In this document: positions 46,321-57,251 of the stretch, piece by piece
Layout of the letters: each line of letters opens with the position of its first letter
Position numbering within the stretch: position 1 is the stretch's first letter
Assembly: GCA_009760855.2 (NCBI GenBank)
Contig: WPIO01000086.1
Span: 596,001 to 660,000, forward strand
Source of the DNA: Cristatella mucedo
Taxonomy: Eukaryota > Bryozoa > Phylactolaemata > Cristatellidae
Reading direction: 5' to 3'
DNA length: 64,000 bases
Program-made: the position numbers and the translations under genes
Notes under the pieces: model-generated
Told to the model about the DNA's origin: nothing
The model's input: only the letters and a program-made list of their open reading frames with translations
The model's database searches: none

Positions 46321-46546
46321 GGATGAAAACACAGTTTATGATAAAAATTACTTCGCCACCATTTTACCATGTAATCATGGTAAAAAGACATGTAGTCAAG
46401 GGGACATAGCAGAGGCTGCTATGAGTAACGAGACGCACAGTGCAAATCACAAGCTGTCTATGAATCGCACGAACGTCACTTTGAGCAGTTACGTAAGCCA
46501 GCTTGAACAATATCAGAGCAGCCGTCTATCACCTTATCAGTTCTAA
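46321..46546 (+). CDS. Candidate exon with N-glycosylation sequons, family unknown
   Basis: I do not recognise this protein. A pyrimidine-rich acceptor-like stretch ends in atgcatag at 46320. The frame behind it contains DKNYFATILPCNHGKKTCSQ and three sequons (NET, NRT, NVT) within about 20 residues, with two cysteines. It stops at TAA 46544-46546, or could splice at gtaagc at 46493 in phase 0. The same frame is open upstream through SINE2, which is probably accidental. An extracellular segment is one reading, perhaps related to the downstream membrane-protein exons, but phases do not connect them directly. Chance is a real alternative. Confidence 0.25.
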
Positions 46547-46934
46547 CAAAATTATATTCTAAAATAGTTACTATTCTCATGGGTTCCACAGGAACTACCT
46601 CTAGAACGGGCTGAAGAGTTTCATTTTTATTCGATATGTTTGCATATGTCTCGGGGACTTGAAGTATACACTTTCTGCATTGAAAAAGTCCATATCCAAG
46701 TTTTATAAATCCTTTCTGACATAGTGAGTCAATTTTTGCAACTCAGCAATGGCAAGAAGGGGCAGGAGAAAAAAGAGATCCACAATGGCAGTAGAGTTCT
46801 GCTCTTCGACTCTAGCGATAGTTCCAATTGCCTTTTTAAACAAAATTCATCGCTGGCCTATACTTGTCCCCCCCCGAAGCAGCATATTTAAATCAAATTA
46901 TGTCTTTTAAATTAATAAAAGAGGGCTTCAAACT
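46547..46934. other. Nothing recognised
   Basis: Short AT-rich stretch between the candidate exon and a LINE-A end. Confidence 0.45.
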
Positions 46935-47215
46935 AAAAAGCCTATTCATTTAGCACAGCATTTATGGATCCCCGTGATTCGACCTTTATATGCTTATGAG
47001 TACTGACATTGTGCGTGCTGCCACTAACCATTCTTGCATGGTAACACTGTGCATGTCAACCCTAACCATGTTATTCTTGTGTTTTTTTATTGAGCACGCT
47101 ATCACTAACCAATCGATAGCGTTTATTTGCAACAAATGCAAAGCGCCTAGAAAGAGATTTAGCTCTCTGAGGGTGCATTATCAAGTGCGTCATTATTACT
47201 ATTACATTTTATTAC
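46935..47215 (+). mobile_element. LINE-A 3' end only
   Basis: Last RT residues, 3'-UTR with the repeated gctgccactaaccattcttg block, hairpin (aagcgcctagaaagagattt to gagggtgcatt) and an ATT-rich tail. Confidence 0.9.
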
Positions 47216-47514
47216 TTTATTGCAGTCTCTTTTTGCCATTACTATCAAAGACACTTAAATGAGTATTTGGAAAGCAATTATAACGTAATGCATCGAGTCC
47301 AGAATCGTAGCAAGGGGAGGGCCGGGATGAAACAGTCGTCCCAGGTGCCAATATAAAAAGTACGCCAAAAGTAAAATGGGTTGTCAACATTTTTTTCAAA
47401 CTTTTTCGTGTGAGAATACCAATCATGATTCCAAGCAAGTTTTATTTCAACGGACTTTTCTATTGCTGGTTGAGCTAGTTAAGCAAGAGACGTAGACTAA
47501 GCTGTACTTTCTTG
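47216..47514. other. Nothing recognised
   Basis: Short unique stretch. Confidence 0.4.
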
Positions 47515-47678
47515 TCTTTCTAAGAGTCGTAACCTTGAGTCCTGCAAATTACGACCTGCAGAGCTAAAGCTTCTGTCGCCATCTGTGTTCAAGTAAAGGA
47601 ACAGAACAGCTAACTGTTTGGCCGTAGAGGACGTGAGGTTAGGAGGAGGCGTAAACTGGTGCCGCAGTTCAGCTAGGT
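47515..47678 (-). mobile_element. LINE-B fragment, antisense
   Basis: It holds cctgcagagctaaagcttct and gccgcagttcagctagg, the region coding TVGDRSFSSAG and LAEL..QF in LINE-B. It is cut on the right by the LINE-A tail at 47679. Confidence 0.8.
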
Positions 47679-49155
47679 AATAATAATAATAACAATAATG
47701 CACCTGATAAAGCGCCCTCAGAGAACTCAATCTCTTCCTAAGCGCTTTACATTTGCTGCAAAAGGAAACGCGATTAAATCGTGAGTAATATCATGCTTGA
47801 TAAACAACATGAACAACGTGGTTAGGTGTGACATGCACAGGGTCAGCATGCAAATGTGGTTTGTGGCAGCGTGCACTGTGTCAGCACGCATAAGCATATG
47901 AAGGACAAATCACAGGGACCCACTAACTGCTGACCTAAACAGGTGTGTTTTTAGGTTATTATTAGATGTGGTCAAGTCAGGGGATATTCTGACGCAAGTC
48001 GCGAGGGAGTTCCTGGCTTTAGGAACATAGGAAATAGATTCATGGTCTCCAAAGGATTTGAGGTTTGTAAGAGGTAGTGTTAAACTGTTAGATTCCGAAA
48101 AGCGGGGGGGGGGGGTACGATGATTGGCCTGGTGGGGGAGTAGATCTGAGAGATAGGCTGGAGCCAAATAATGAAGTGACCTAAAAATGAGCGACAAAAC
48201 CGCGAATTCAATCCGTTGCTTGACTAGTAGCCAGTACAGGACGGCGAGAAGGGGTGTGATGTGGTAACTGCGACGTTCACGACAGACATGCCTAGCTGCC
48301 GAGGTTTGCACAAGCTGTAATGGCCTGATTGCACATGCCCGTAGCCAGTAAGCAGCGAGTTACAGAAACCAAGTCGCGATGTCACAAATAAATGGACAGA
48401 TTTATACGTGGTATCCTTATCTAAACAAGCCCAAATTTTAGCAATGGTATTTAGTTTAAAGTAGGCAGATTTGACTGTGGAGCTGATGTGGTCGTCTAAC
48501 GAGAGGTCACTTTGGAACATGACACCTAGATTTCGAGCTGATTCAACAGGAGATATACTGGCAGAGCCAATTTTGAGCTTAAGCCTTTCCAATATCTGGA
48601 TCACATTGGGTTTTCCCATAACTAGTAAGTTAGTTTTATCATCGTTTAGTTTTAGAAAATTTGCTGCCATCTATGAGCGGATGTCATGAATACATGCAGC
48701 AAGTGATTTGAGAGAATTTGAGGTGCTCAAAGGCTGGGAGGGATCAAAGCAAAGGTACAACTGAGTGACACCCGCATAAAAGCGAAAACCTAGATTGTGC
48801 TTGGCAATCACCTCAGCAAGAAGGATAGTATAAACCGTGAAAAGAACCGGACCAACCACGGAGCCCGGAGGTACCCCACGTTTCAGACGTACCTCAGATG
48901 ATTTTTGTTCATTCGCGTCAATACTCTGGAGTCTCCCACTGAGATATGACCTGAACCATTGCAGAGCAGTGCCACTGATGCCCTGGTGAGATGAGAATTG
49001 CTTTAGAAACACTTTGTGATCAATAGTTTTAAAAGCTGCCGAAATATCGAGCAAAACAACCAGAGACACTCTACCCATGTCTGCATTCCTAAGTAGGTCG
49101 TTGTGCGCCCTAAGCAATGCTGATTTTGTGGAGTGATTAGCTCTACAGCCAGACC

Positions 49156-49753
49156 ACTACAGCTGACTATGAATACGGCTGCATGGCTGGTCTTCAAGTC
49201 CCAGCGGTTTGAGCACGTGTCACCTTTGCTGAAAGAGCTAGGATGGTTGCCGGTTGAGCAAAGGATACAGAGCAAAGTTCTTACGCTGGCCCACAAGGCC
49301 CGCCACGGCTTGGCTCCTTCGTACCTAGCTGAACTGCTGCATCAGTTTCAGCCTGTTCGCGCCCTCAGGTCCTGTGTGGACAACAAATTAGCTGTCCCAT
49401 TCCTCCGCTTAAAGACAGTTGGCGACAGAAGCTTTAGCTCTGCAGATCCTAGACTGTGGAACTCGCTTCCACAATTCTTACGCAACGACATCTACTCTCC
49501 AACTGCCGACTATGGCACATCTTTTTCAGCGGTCCTGAACTGCTACTTCTATGCTCCTCACTACCTCAACTGCTCTCCTAACTCTGCTATGCTTCCCACT
49601 TTCTCTTTGTTGCGTGAGACGAAGTCTGTTGGCTACCGAATGCATACCGAAAGCCGCTTAGGCTGTGAGTGTGCTATACAAAAATCTCCTGCGTAACACC
49701 CATATGGTCTTTATGACTTTGTGGAGTTACAGACGGAGATACATACATACATA
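49156..49753 (+). mobile_element. LINE-B inserted in LINE-A, opposite strand, (ATAC)n tail
   Basis: The target duplication CAGACC lies at 49150-49155 and 49754-49759. The insert is 5'-truncated, encodes GWLPVEQRIQSKVLTLAHKA onwards and ends in catacatacatac. Removing it and one duplication restores the LINE-A order seen at 1995-2080. Confidence 0.93.
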
Positions 49754-50716
49754 CAGACCGGAACTTACTAGCAAGGTTTCAATATATGAGTCGAGCTGGC
49801 TGGCCACGACCTATTCTAGTGGCTTTGATAGGAATGGTAGAAGGGTGACTGGGCGGTAGTTGCCCAAGTTCTCTAAGTCTGGTGTATTTCTTGATAAGTG
49901 GCCTGATTACAGCTTTTTTGAAAGGTGCTGGGACACGACATCAGGCTAATGACATATTAATGATGTTAGTTATGCATGGCAGCAGAAGACCAATGCAACG
50001 TAGGAGCATGACAGTGGGAATAGGCTCCAGAGGACTTGTTGTCTTCTTTGATCGGGATGTGAACTTCAGGACGAGATCACTAATGATTTGCTCAAATGTA
50101 GACTGTGATCTGCAGCCACGAATCGGGAACATCATTTTAGGGGGGTGTTTTCATCGCGGGGATGGACCTCTGATCTTCTCTATCTTCTGCGCAAAGAATC
50201 AAGAGAAGTGATCGGCTAGATCATCACAAGAATCATCAGGTAAGGGGCTAATCTGGGAGAGGTTAAGGAGACGGCTAATTGTCAATATCAGCATTTTTTG
50301 ATTGTGCATCTGTGATTCAACAATAGTTTTTTAGAAGCTAGACTTGGCCTTTGCCAGGATAGATTGGTAGGACGAAGAGCAATCTTCATATGCCTGTCGA
50401 TAGTCAGTTAGTCCTGATCTTTTGGATGCTTTTTCAAGTATGAGCTTAGTAGTCCTGGCTAGCTCTACGTCTGCAGTAAATCATAGGCCGTCTGGGCGAG
50501 GGCGCACAGTGCCCTTAGTCAGAGGTGTAAACTCGTCGAGCGTGTCAGCAAGTGTCGTATTGAAGCTATCTACGAATGATGACAGAACGGAGGGAGGACT
50601 GAGCAGCAGAGGCGAAGCTGATATTCTCGCACGGACAGCCTCGATGTCATGGGTCTTGAGGTTTCGTTATTCACAGGTTATTTTGGAGGAGGCAGGCACA
50701 AGCTGTGGATTGAATG

Positions 50717-51524
50717 TAATGTAATGTATCTCCATCTGCAACTTCACAAAGTCATAAAGACCATGTTGGTGTTACGCAGGAGAGTTTTGTATAGCACACT
50801 CACAGCCTAAGCGGCTTTCGGTATGCATTCGGTAGCCAACAGACTTCGTCTCACGCAACAAAGAGAAAGTGGGAAGCATAGCAGAGTTAGGAGAGCAGTT
50901 GAGGTAGTGAGTAGAATAGAAGTAGCAGCTCAGGACCTCTGAAAAAGATGTGCCATAGTCGGCAGTTGGAGAGTAGTTGTCGTTTCGTAAGAAATGTGGA
51001 AGCAAGTTCCACAGTATAGGACCTGCAGAGCTAAAGCTTCAGTCGCCAACTGTCTTTAAGCGGAGGAATGGGACAGCTAGTTTATTGTCCACACAGGACC
51101 TGACGGCGCGAACAGGCTGAAACTGATGCAGCAATTCAACTAGGTACGAAGGAGCCAAGCCGTGGCGGGCCTTGTGGGTCAGCGTAAGAACTTTGCTCTG
51201 TATCCTTTGCTCAACCGGCAACCATCCTAGCTCTTTCAGCAAAGGTGACACGTGCTCAAACCGCTGGCACTTGAAAACCAGCCGTGCAGCCATGTTCATA
51301 GTCCGCTGCAGTGGCATAATAGCATTCATTGGCAGCCCAGCCATTAGGGAATTACAATAATCAAGCCGAGACAGAACGAAAGTGCTAGTTAAATTTTTTT
51401 ACAAGCCACTGGGGGAGACAGCACCTGATCTTGGATAGGGATCGGATGTGATGGCTAGCTGTAGAATCAGTCTCCTGAATGAAGCTTTGAAATTGAGGCA
51501 GCTGTCGAACACGACACCTAAATT
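50717..51524 (-). mobile_element. LINE-B inserted in LINE-A, same strand, (ATTAC)n tail
   Basis: The target duplication TTGAATG lies at 50710-50716 and 51525-51531. The insert carries LINE-B RT C-terminal blocks (PLQRTMNMAARLVFK, GWLPVEQRIQ) and ends in taatgtaatg on the plus strand. Confidence 0.93.
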
Positions 51525-52739
51525 TTGAATGAGATCTGCATGTGGTCAGATAAGCAGGATTTGGTAATAAAAGGTAATGACAAAGTTCAGTTTATGAGAA
51601 AATCTGGTCGAATTTGTGACGCTTGATGTGAGTAGGGCAATGCACATGAGCCACAAGAGACAATCAGTAAGTCAATGCACGAAATCTAGTGCTGAAGGAG
51701 TCAGATAAGTTATCAAAGTGAACTTTGAAATTACCCATAATGAGGAAGGATCGATTTCTTGCACACAGTATCGAAATGATATCGGAGGAATCTGAGATAA
51801 AAGGGGATTTGGTACGCAGTGGGCGATAAACTACTGCCACCATTTGTAGCTTGTTTTTGGGTGAGACCAAGACAATTGATTCAAAAGACTGTTTCGAGGG
51901 TACTGCAAATGGCTTGAAGTTGAATTTCGAGCACACGATAACTGCAACTCCACAACCAGTCTTGATTGATCTAGGGGTGTGAAAGAACAAGAAACGAGTT
52001 GAGGTAGCGTCTTTAATTGTCGGGTAGTTTATCAATTTTAGCCAAGTTTCAGTTAGGGCGAGCGGGTCAAGACCATTTTCAGAAATTAGATCGCTTATTA
52101 CCAGAGTTTTATTGCACATTGAGTGGGGGTAATAAAGGCAAGCGTTAAGTCGGGCAGATGGAGTTATAGCAGGTCTGATGACCACTAAGTTAGAGATATT
52201 CACAGTGACGCATGTGGGGGAGCACGCTGGGTGGTTCGAGACAATGCTAGGAATACCAAACGAGCCAGTACTCAGCTCCCAGTTCCCACCCAACGAGCAG
52301 CGTCTGAGCTGGCGGTCCCGGCCACAGCTGCGGCTCCCGGGCGCTTTTCTTTCGTTGATGCACAGTTCACGAACCTTAGCAACAACATTACTATCTAGGA
52401 ATGCGTTTGATCTAAGATGACGAAGCGATAATAGCTGCTGACGACCATAACTAAACAGCCGGTTACTACCCACCGGCGTAGCTAAGGCAGCTTGCGGCTT
52501 GGGAGACCCAGCAGCCCGAAGCGATAACCTTTTAGATATCAATAGCCAAGTATTTTCTTATGCACTATGGTAAAATAACAATAAGAAAACTTTTAAACAG
52601 GTCTTAGCTGTATCGCTTTTGTGTACCATGTTCACAAGAACTTCGGTTTTGATTAGAATTCTGCAACGGACTCGAATGCACGTGAGAGTGCTAAATGTCT
52701 GGAGGCGAGAATGTGGCATATTTTCATCTTTCAATTCTC

Positions 52740-53295
52740 GCTTACCTGCACTTGGAACCAGTCGAGCAACACATAGACTTCAAGTTTTTTGCTCACTTTT
52801 AGGCCTCTTCACTTTTCGGTTCCAGCCTACTTATCAGATCAACTGCTCCACCTGTCTAAGCTTCGTACGAGCAGCTTTTTGGAATCCAACTGTTTACCTA
52901 TACATAGTACAAATCTCACATTCTTTGGAGAATGTGAATTAATAGTTAGCATGCTTCCGAAGCATGGAAATCACACCTGAATTGCGTCATGACATCCTCC
53001 GACTTGAGCGAATTTAAGAATAACTTAAAAATGCCCCTATTGAGGACGGCATTTAGCGAGTTCCTGTGATTCGACCTTTATGTGCTTGTGTGCTGATACC
53101 GTGCATGCTGCCACTAACTACACTTGGCTGCTGGCAGTGAGCATATCATCCCTAACAGTGTAATTCCTTTTGTTTATCGAGCATGCTACCACTAACCATT
53201 CGATCGTGCTTCATTTGCAGCAAATTTAAAGGGCCTAGAAAGAGATCGATTTCTCTGAGGTTGGTATATCAAGTGTATTATAATTACAATTATTC
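52740..53295 (+). mobile_element. LINE-A copy, RT C-terminus and 3' end
   Basis: It starts at a region like YLHLEPVEQHIDFKFF and is broken by stops. It ends in the 3'-UTR and hairpin (gggcctagaaagagatcgat to ctctgaggttggt) with an ATT-rich end; the second arm is mutated. Confidence 0.85.
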
Positions 53296-53639
53296 TTATT
53301 GAGACGACCAAGCTGAAATGTATTGATACGAGGAAAAAATAAACTTGTCTTCAAACTTCTAACGACTAATAATGAGTGGTGACTCTTTGGGGGTCTTCGT
53401 AAGTCTACGTTGACTGGTTTTTGCTCTTTTATTATCAATTACATACCAATAAGCGTCCCGGCGATAATGAATCCGTCGATTAGTTAGAGCGGCTATGACT
53501 AACACAAAGGTTTAGATGGCATCAACAAGGGCAGGTCGTTTCGAGGGTTGAATAGAAGAAGCAGTGGTGCAAGCCTGCTGCAGACTAAAACAATGTTTAG
53601 AGGTTTGAGTTTTCTTGAATCGGATGACATTTGACTGTT
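53296..53639. other. Nothing recognised
   Basis: Short stretch between two LINE fragments. Confidence 0.4.
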
Positions 53640-53960
53640 GAAAGAGAAAAACTTCTTAGAGAAATTCAATCAACGTACGATCAGACGTGCTGAAGTTGGA
53701 AACGTATAGACTGATTGAGTAGTACCAATGAGAATGAAATTTATTGGAGTTCATTTCGTGGAACAGACAAACTCCAAGAGTGAAAATGTAGGAAGATATC
53801 GGATTTGTGAGGCTTATCGAGCAGGACATTAAAGTCACCATGAACGATTATATTGCAATTCCTTTTGAAGAAAACGGAAAGAAAGTAAAAAATTCAACGG
53901 GAAGCATGCATAGTGGATGATGCATTACTGCCATGATCGTTAGCTGACAACTGGTTCGGC
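53640..53960 (-). mobile_element. LINE endonuclease fragment, antisense, degraded
   Basis: The minus strand reads IIVHGDFNVLLDKPHKSDIF, including an intact GDFN endonuclease motif, and a decayed VYRPL-like region near 53925. It matches the LINE-A endonuclease order but is clearly diverged and may be another CR1-like lineage. Confidence 0.6.
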
Positions 53961-54029
53961 ACATTATGCATATTATGGCCCATCGTCTTCTTCTCTAACA
54001 GAGCGGCTGCACCAGTATTAGTCTCTTGG

Positions 54030-54245
54030 TCTGATTGATATTCTGCAAGCAGCATGTCAGCCTGTCGGCTTTTCTTTGCTATTCTTGCAGAAAGCTTTTA
54101 ACTCTCAGGCACTGGGCTGCAAAACTCACTACCACAGTTTTTAGGAAACTACATCTGTCCTGCTGGTAACTGTCCCACTTATTTTTAAGCTGTCTAAAGC
54201 TACAAATTCCATCAATCTCACTTGATTGAATTTTCTGTAACTCCC
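54030..54245 (+). mobile_element. LINE-B-like fragment, degraded
   Basis: A stretch equivalent to LRSC..., FN, ALGCKTHYHSF-like sequence and a following tact-rich end resembles the LINE-B C-terminus with many changes. Confidence 0.45.
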
Positions 54246-54729
54246 GCATACTCCAAGGTTTCTTTTTTTTTACATGCGATCGTCAAGCAGCAGCTCCATA
54301 AAGCTAAAATGGCTTGTAATGCTCCATGTGATGGCCCATCGTAGCAGCCACTGGTTAGCGCCACAAACATTTTATTCTTACAATTTTCTCTAAAAGGTAC
54401 CTATAATGCTTGCAAGTGTGTACTGGTAATCTGCAAATCTCGATCGCTTGATGGGTGATTGGTAGCTTCCGTGGGAGGTGCATTACTCAAGTCGTCCTGA
54501 GACAGGGTTATCCGTATAACTTAAGCAGTGTTTTAAAGTTTTTGTTATGCCTCTACACACAATCACCAGGCTTAGTACTTCTCAGCTGAGCAGAGGCGCC
54601 CAGTTTGTAATTATACATTTCAAGCATTGAAACAGGTTATTGACTTCTTATAACTAATTGTGTGCTCCTAATACTTGAGAAAATTGTAGGCCTATACAAT
54701 TGAATGAGTCAAACAAATTTTCTCTTTAG
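54246..54729. other. Nothing recognised
   Basis: Sequence immediately upstream of the transmembrane exon, presumably intron. Confidence 0.4.
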
Positions 54730-54846
54730 ATTTCGGCATGGATGAGAATGACGTAAGTCTGTATATATTCACAGGATGTATCTTCGGAGTGGTTATTATT
54801 GGTTCCTGCTGCAGCATTTTTTGCTCAAAGAGAAAAGCCCAGACAG
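54730..54846 (+). CDS. Probable exon encoding a transmembrane segment, family unknown
   Basis: The acceptor (ttttctctttag) and donor (cagacag/gtaaca) bound a 117-nt exon that enters and leaves in phase 1. The frame reads FGMDENDVSLYIFTGCIFG and then VVIIGSCCSIFC, followed by SKRKAQT. That is a short acidic stretch, about 22 hydrophobic residues and a basic stop-transfer segment: the pattern of a single-pass type I membrane protein with its tail in the cytoplasm. Symmetric phase-1 exons are typical of extracellular and membrane receptor genes. No family is recognisable. The next phase-compatible exon is at 60934. The intron between them would hold a CA array, LINE-B and the LTR element. An ATG within the exon is unlikely to be the start, since the frame continues upstream to the acceptor. 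Confidence 0.55.
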
Positions 54847-54986
54847 GTAACAATTTAAATCACAACAGCAGCAAGTTGGCCAAGCTGTTGCAGCTAATCG
54901 TTTGAATAAAGAAAGACACGGAAGGCTGTAACCTTATCTCTATTACGAGCAGGTCTAATATGTAGCATGTGCACAAACATACGCAT

Positions 54987-54989
<3 letters not shown>

Positions 54990-55052
<63 letters not shown>

Positions 55053-55108
55053 ACACACACACACAGACAGATAGACAAACACTCACCCAAACTCACGCAC
55101 GCACGCAG

Positions 55109-55155
<47 letters not shown>
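54990..55155. repeat. (CA)n microsatellite, compound
   Basis: Two CA arrays (54990-55064 and about 55113-55155), separated by variant CA, CAGA and ACGC units. Confidence 0.97.
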
Positions 55156-55161
<6 letters not shown>

Positions 55162-55216
55162 ACCCCACACATACACACATTCAAAACCACAATTGTGGCT
55201 CATTTCCTTACATAAG

Positions 55217-55338
55217 AAGGGAAACAATGAAACTGATACCTTTGGATAAGCTCCAAGCGAGTGCATGGGCTACGAGGCGTTGCCCACGTCATGTAGTGCA
55301 GCCTCCATCGTATGCTTCTAGTACTCGCCCCATAATTG
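55217..55338 (+). CDS. Candidate exon with a PPSY motif
   Basis: A frame is open across ETMKLIPLDKLQASAWA and HVVQPPSYASSTRPIIG and ends at a donor-like gtaatt. It leaves in phase 1, which is what the exon at 60934 needs. It enters in phase 2, however, which does not fit the transmembrane exon upstream (phase 1), and the acceptor has a poor pyrimidine tract. PPSY fits the PPxY consensus bound by WW domains. Either an unseen exon lies between, or ATG at 55227 begins something else, or this is chance. Confidence 0.25.
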
Positions 55339-56200
55339 GTAATTACCTAAACTTTGAAAGATTTATAAGAAGACGGTTTTAAAAGCTATAAGTCACGCTT
55401 GATCCAGACGAAGATTTTCTTAGGCGTCAGCCATGGTGAGTTGCTAAAAATCTTACTATCAACCCAAGTCTGTCTAGGCTAATCTGTTGCCATTCTATTT
55501 TGCCCGGTTAATTAAAACTTCTATAGAGCTGCTGGAGCTAGTGATGACTGTGCAAGCAAGGTTTGTCAAAAACTCCAATAGGTTTAACCATTTATTATTT
55601 AAGACCTTGGTACTTCATACCCAAGTGAAATGTTGCTTTTGCTTTGGTCCTCATTTCCTTTGGTAATTTAATGTATCTCTGTTTGTAATTCCGCAAAGCC
55701 ACAAAGAATATGTAAGTGTTGCTCAAAGCTTTGGGGCTGATTCGGTAGCTAAAAGATTTCATATTATGAAACACAGAAGGGCGAAACATAGCTGAGTCAG
55801 GAGAGCAGTTGAGTTAGTGAGTAGTATGAAAGTAGCAGATGAGGGTGACTGGAAAAGATGTGCCGTACTAGCAGCAGAAGAGTAGCTGTCGTTGCGACGA
55901 GGTCAGTTCCGAAGCCTCGAGTATGCTGAACAAAAGTTTCTTTCGCCAACGGCATTTACGTGAAGGAATAGAAAATGTACTTTCCTGTCCACGAGTCACA
56001 CAAAGGCTGAAAGCTGTGGTGAAAATCAGCTAGGCATGAAGGAACAAAGCCATTGCAGGCTTTGTGGGTCAGCGTATAAACTTCGCAAGCTCGCTCTATA
56101 TCCTTTGATTAACCAGCAGCCATCTAAGCTCTTTCAGCAAATTAGTTGCGTGGTTAAACCTAAAAGATTTGTATGCTAGCCTTGCAGCCAAATTCATCAC

Positions 56201-56521
56201 CAGTGTGCCTGTTGCTTCTCGGCCACGAGTGTGTGGTGCCCCGCTCTCGGCAGGTGGTCGGACGGTTGGCTCGGTGCAACCTTTGATGTGGGCGGGTGTT
56301 TGGGCGGTTGGCTCGGTGCGGCCTTTGATGTGGGCTTGTGGCCCACAGCAGTGGTTCACCACGGATGCACTCCATTATCTGTGGTGAGTCAGCCCCTAGC
56401 TTATATATGTACCCGCTGGAGGAATAAAGAGAGTCTCGTTCACCGCTCACGTTCGCCCGCTCCTGTCTTCGTGTCTCCGTGAGACTCCACCAGTGCTGCT
56501 GCAGCCGGAGACACAGCAACA
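56201..56521 (+). repeat. 5' LTR
   Basis: It contains a tandem 42-bp block (56264-56340), a TATA-like tatatat at 56401-56408, AATAAA at 56423-56428 and the closing ccggagacacagcaac. Its first bases differ from the right LTR, so the exact 5' edge is uncertain by a few bases. Confidence 0.88.
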
Positions 56522-56528
56522 TAACTAT

Positions 56529-56547
56529 TGGTAGCAGAAAATGGTTT
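56529..56547 (+). promoter_or_regulatory. Primer binding site, initiator tRNA-Met
   Basis: TGGTAGCAGA, two mismatches (AA for GG), then ATGGTTT. Metazoan initiator tRNA-Met ends in ...CCAUCCUCUGCUACCA, whose complement is TGGTAGCAGAGGATGG, so 17 of 19 bases fit. It starts about 8 bp after the 5' LTR. Confidence 0.8.
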
Positions 56548-56559
56548 ACTCGAGCTGAA

Positions 56560-57251
56560 AAGAGTACCAGACCTTCTATGGGCTAGATGGAACGACTATA
56601 CTGAGGTACGAAATGGTTAACGGCGGACCAGACTTTATGCCTTGGCTTCTAACGCTTGAGAAGGCCTTAGCAAGGCTTAAGATCCCGATGCCGCTGAAAC
56701 ATGTTGTGCCAGTGTGTCTGGGCGATAACGCCATACTCGGTTAGGGTGATCAGCCGGCCGACGTAAAGCAAGATTACCACAAGCTGCGAAACGAGTTAAT
56801 CCTAATCTTCTCGTGGTTGACGGATGATGAGGCCGAGCTTGAGGCCAAGAGGTTTCGGCTGGAGCAGGAGCAGCTCGCCGGAGCCGAGACCGGAGCAAAG
56901 CTGGGCGACGAGATAGCTGCAGTACCGGTCAACCCCACTGTCAACTTCCCGCGAGATTCAGACAGGCGAGCGGAACTCATTCGGCTGCCGCAGCTATCCG
57001 ACGGCAATACCGGTGGAGGAAGCGGGTATGGGACCGCTTCCGACATAGTAGCCACAACAGCCGAAGTGCGCCAAAACAACGTAAGTGGGCAGCGGCAGCA
57101 GCCAGAGAATAAGGAGGTGCAGCATGCGACGGCTTCCAGCGGCGAGGCGGTAGTGGGCAGCGGCGAGGCGATAGTTGCCTGCCAAAAGGCACAGACGGCC
57201 CAAGCGAGCGACGTCTCGGCGGCGAAGCGCAGCTGTAAGAGTGCTTCGTAG
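56560..57251 (+). pseudogene. Gag-like frame of the LTR element, interrupted
   Basis: A frame after the primer site carries DFMPWLLTLEKALARL, LKHVVPVCLGDNAILG and DYHKLRNELILIF, the spacing of a retrotransposon capsid region (W, a helical segment, a G-A block, Y..L...L...F). An in-frame TAG at 56742-56744 interrupts it. The downstream part to 57251 is open and becomes Ala/Ser/Gly-rich. I did not restore it. Confidence 0.6.

Larger units (their letters stand above)
47679..52545 (-). mobile_element. LINE-A copy, nearly full length, antisense, carrying two LINE-B insertions
   Basis: Without the insertions it is about 3.4 kb. From the 5' end (52545) it encodes a basic leader with RQQLLSLRHLRSNAF. 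An APE endonuclease follows (DPLALTETWL, GCGVAVIV, MVAVVYRPL; the GDFN motif is decayed to GNFK), at 51664-52542. Then come a linker (51532-50717 side and 49760-50709), the RT from HNDLLRNADM (49117 downwards) through GVPPGSVVGPVLFTVYT, ANFLKLNDDKTNLLVMGKPN and the C-terminus, the 3'-UTR, the hairpin at about 47710-47750 and an AAT-rich tail. The catalytic motif reads FYAGVTQ instead of F.ADDTQ, so both Asp residues are lost. A G12 run at 48104-48115 breaks the C-terminal frame. Confidence 0.93.
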
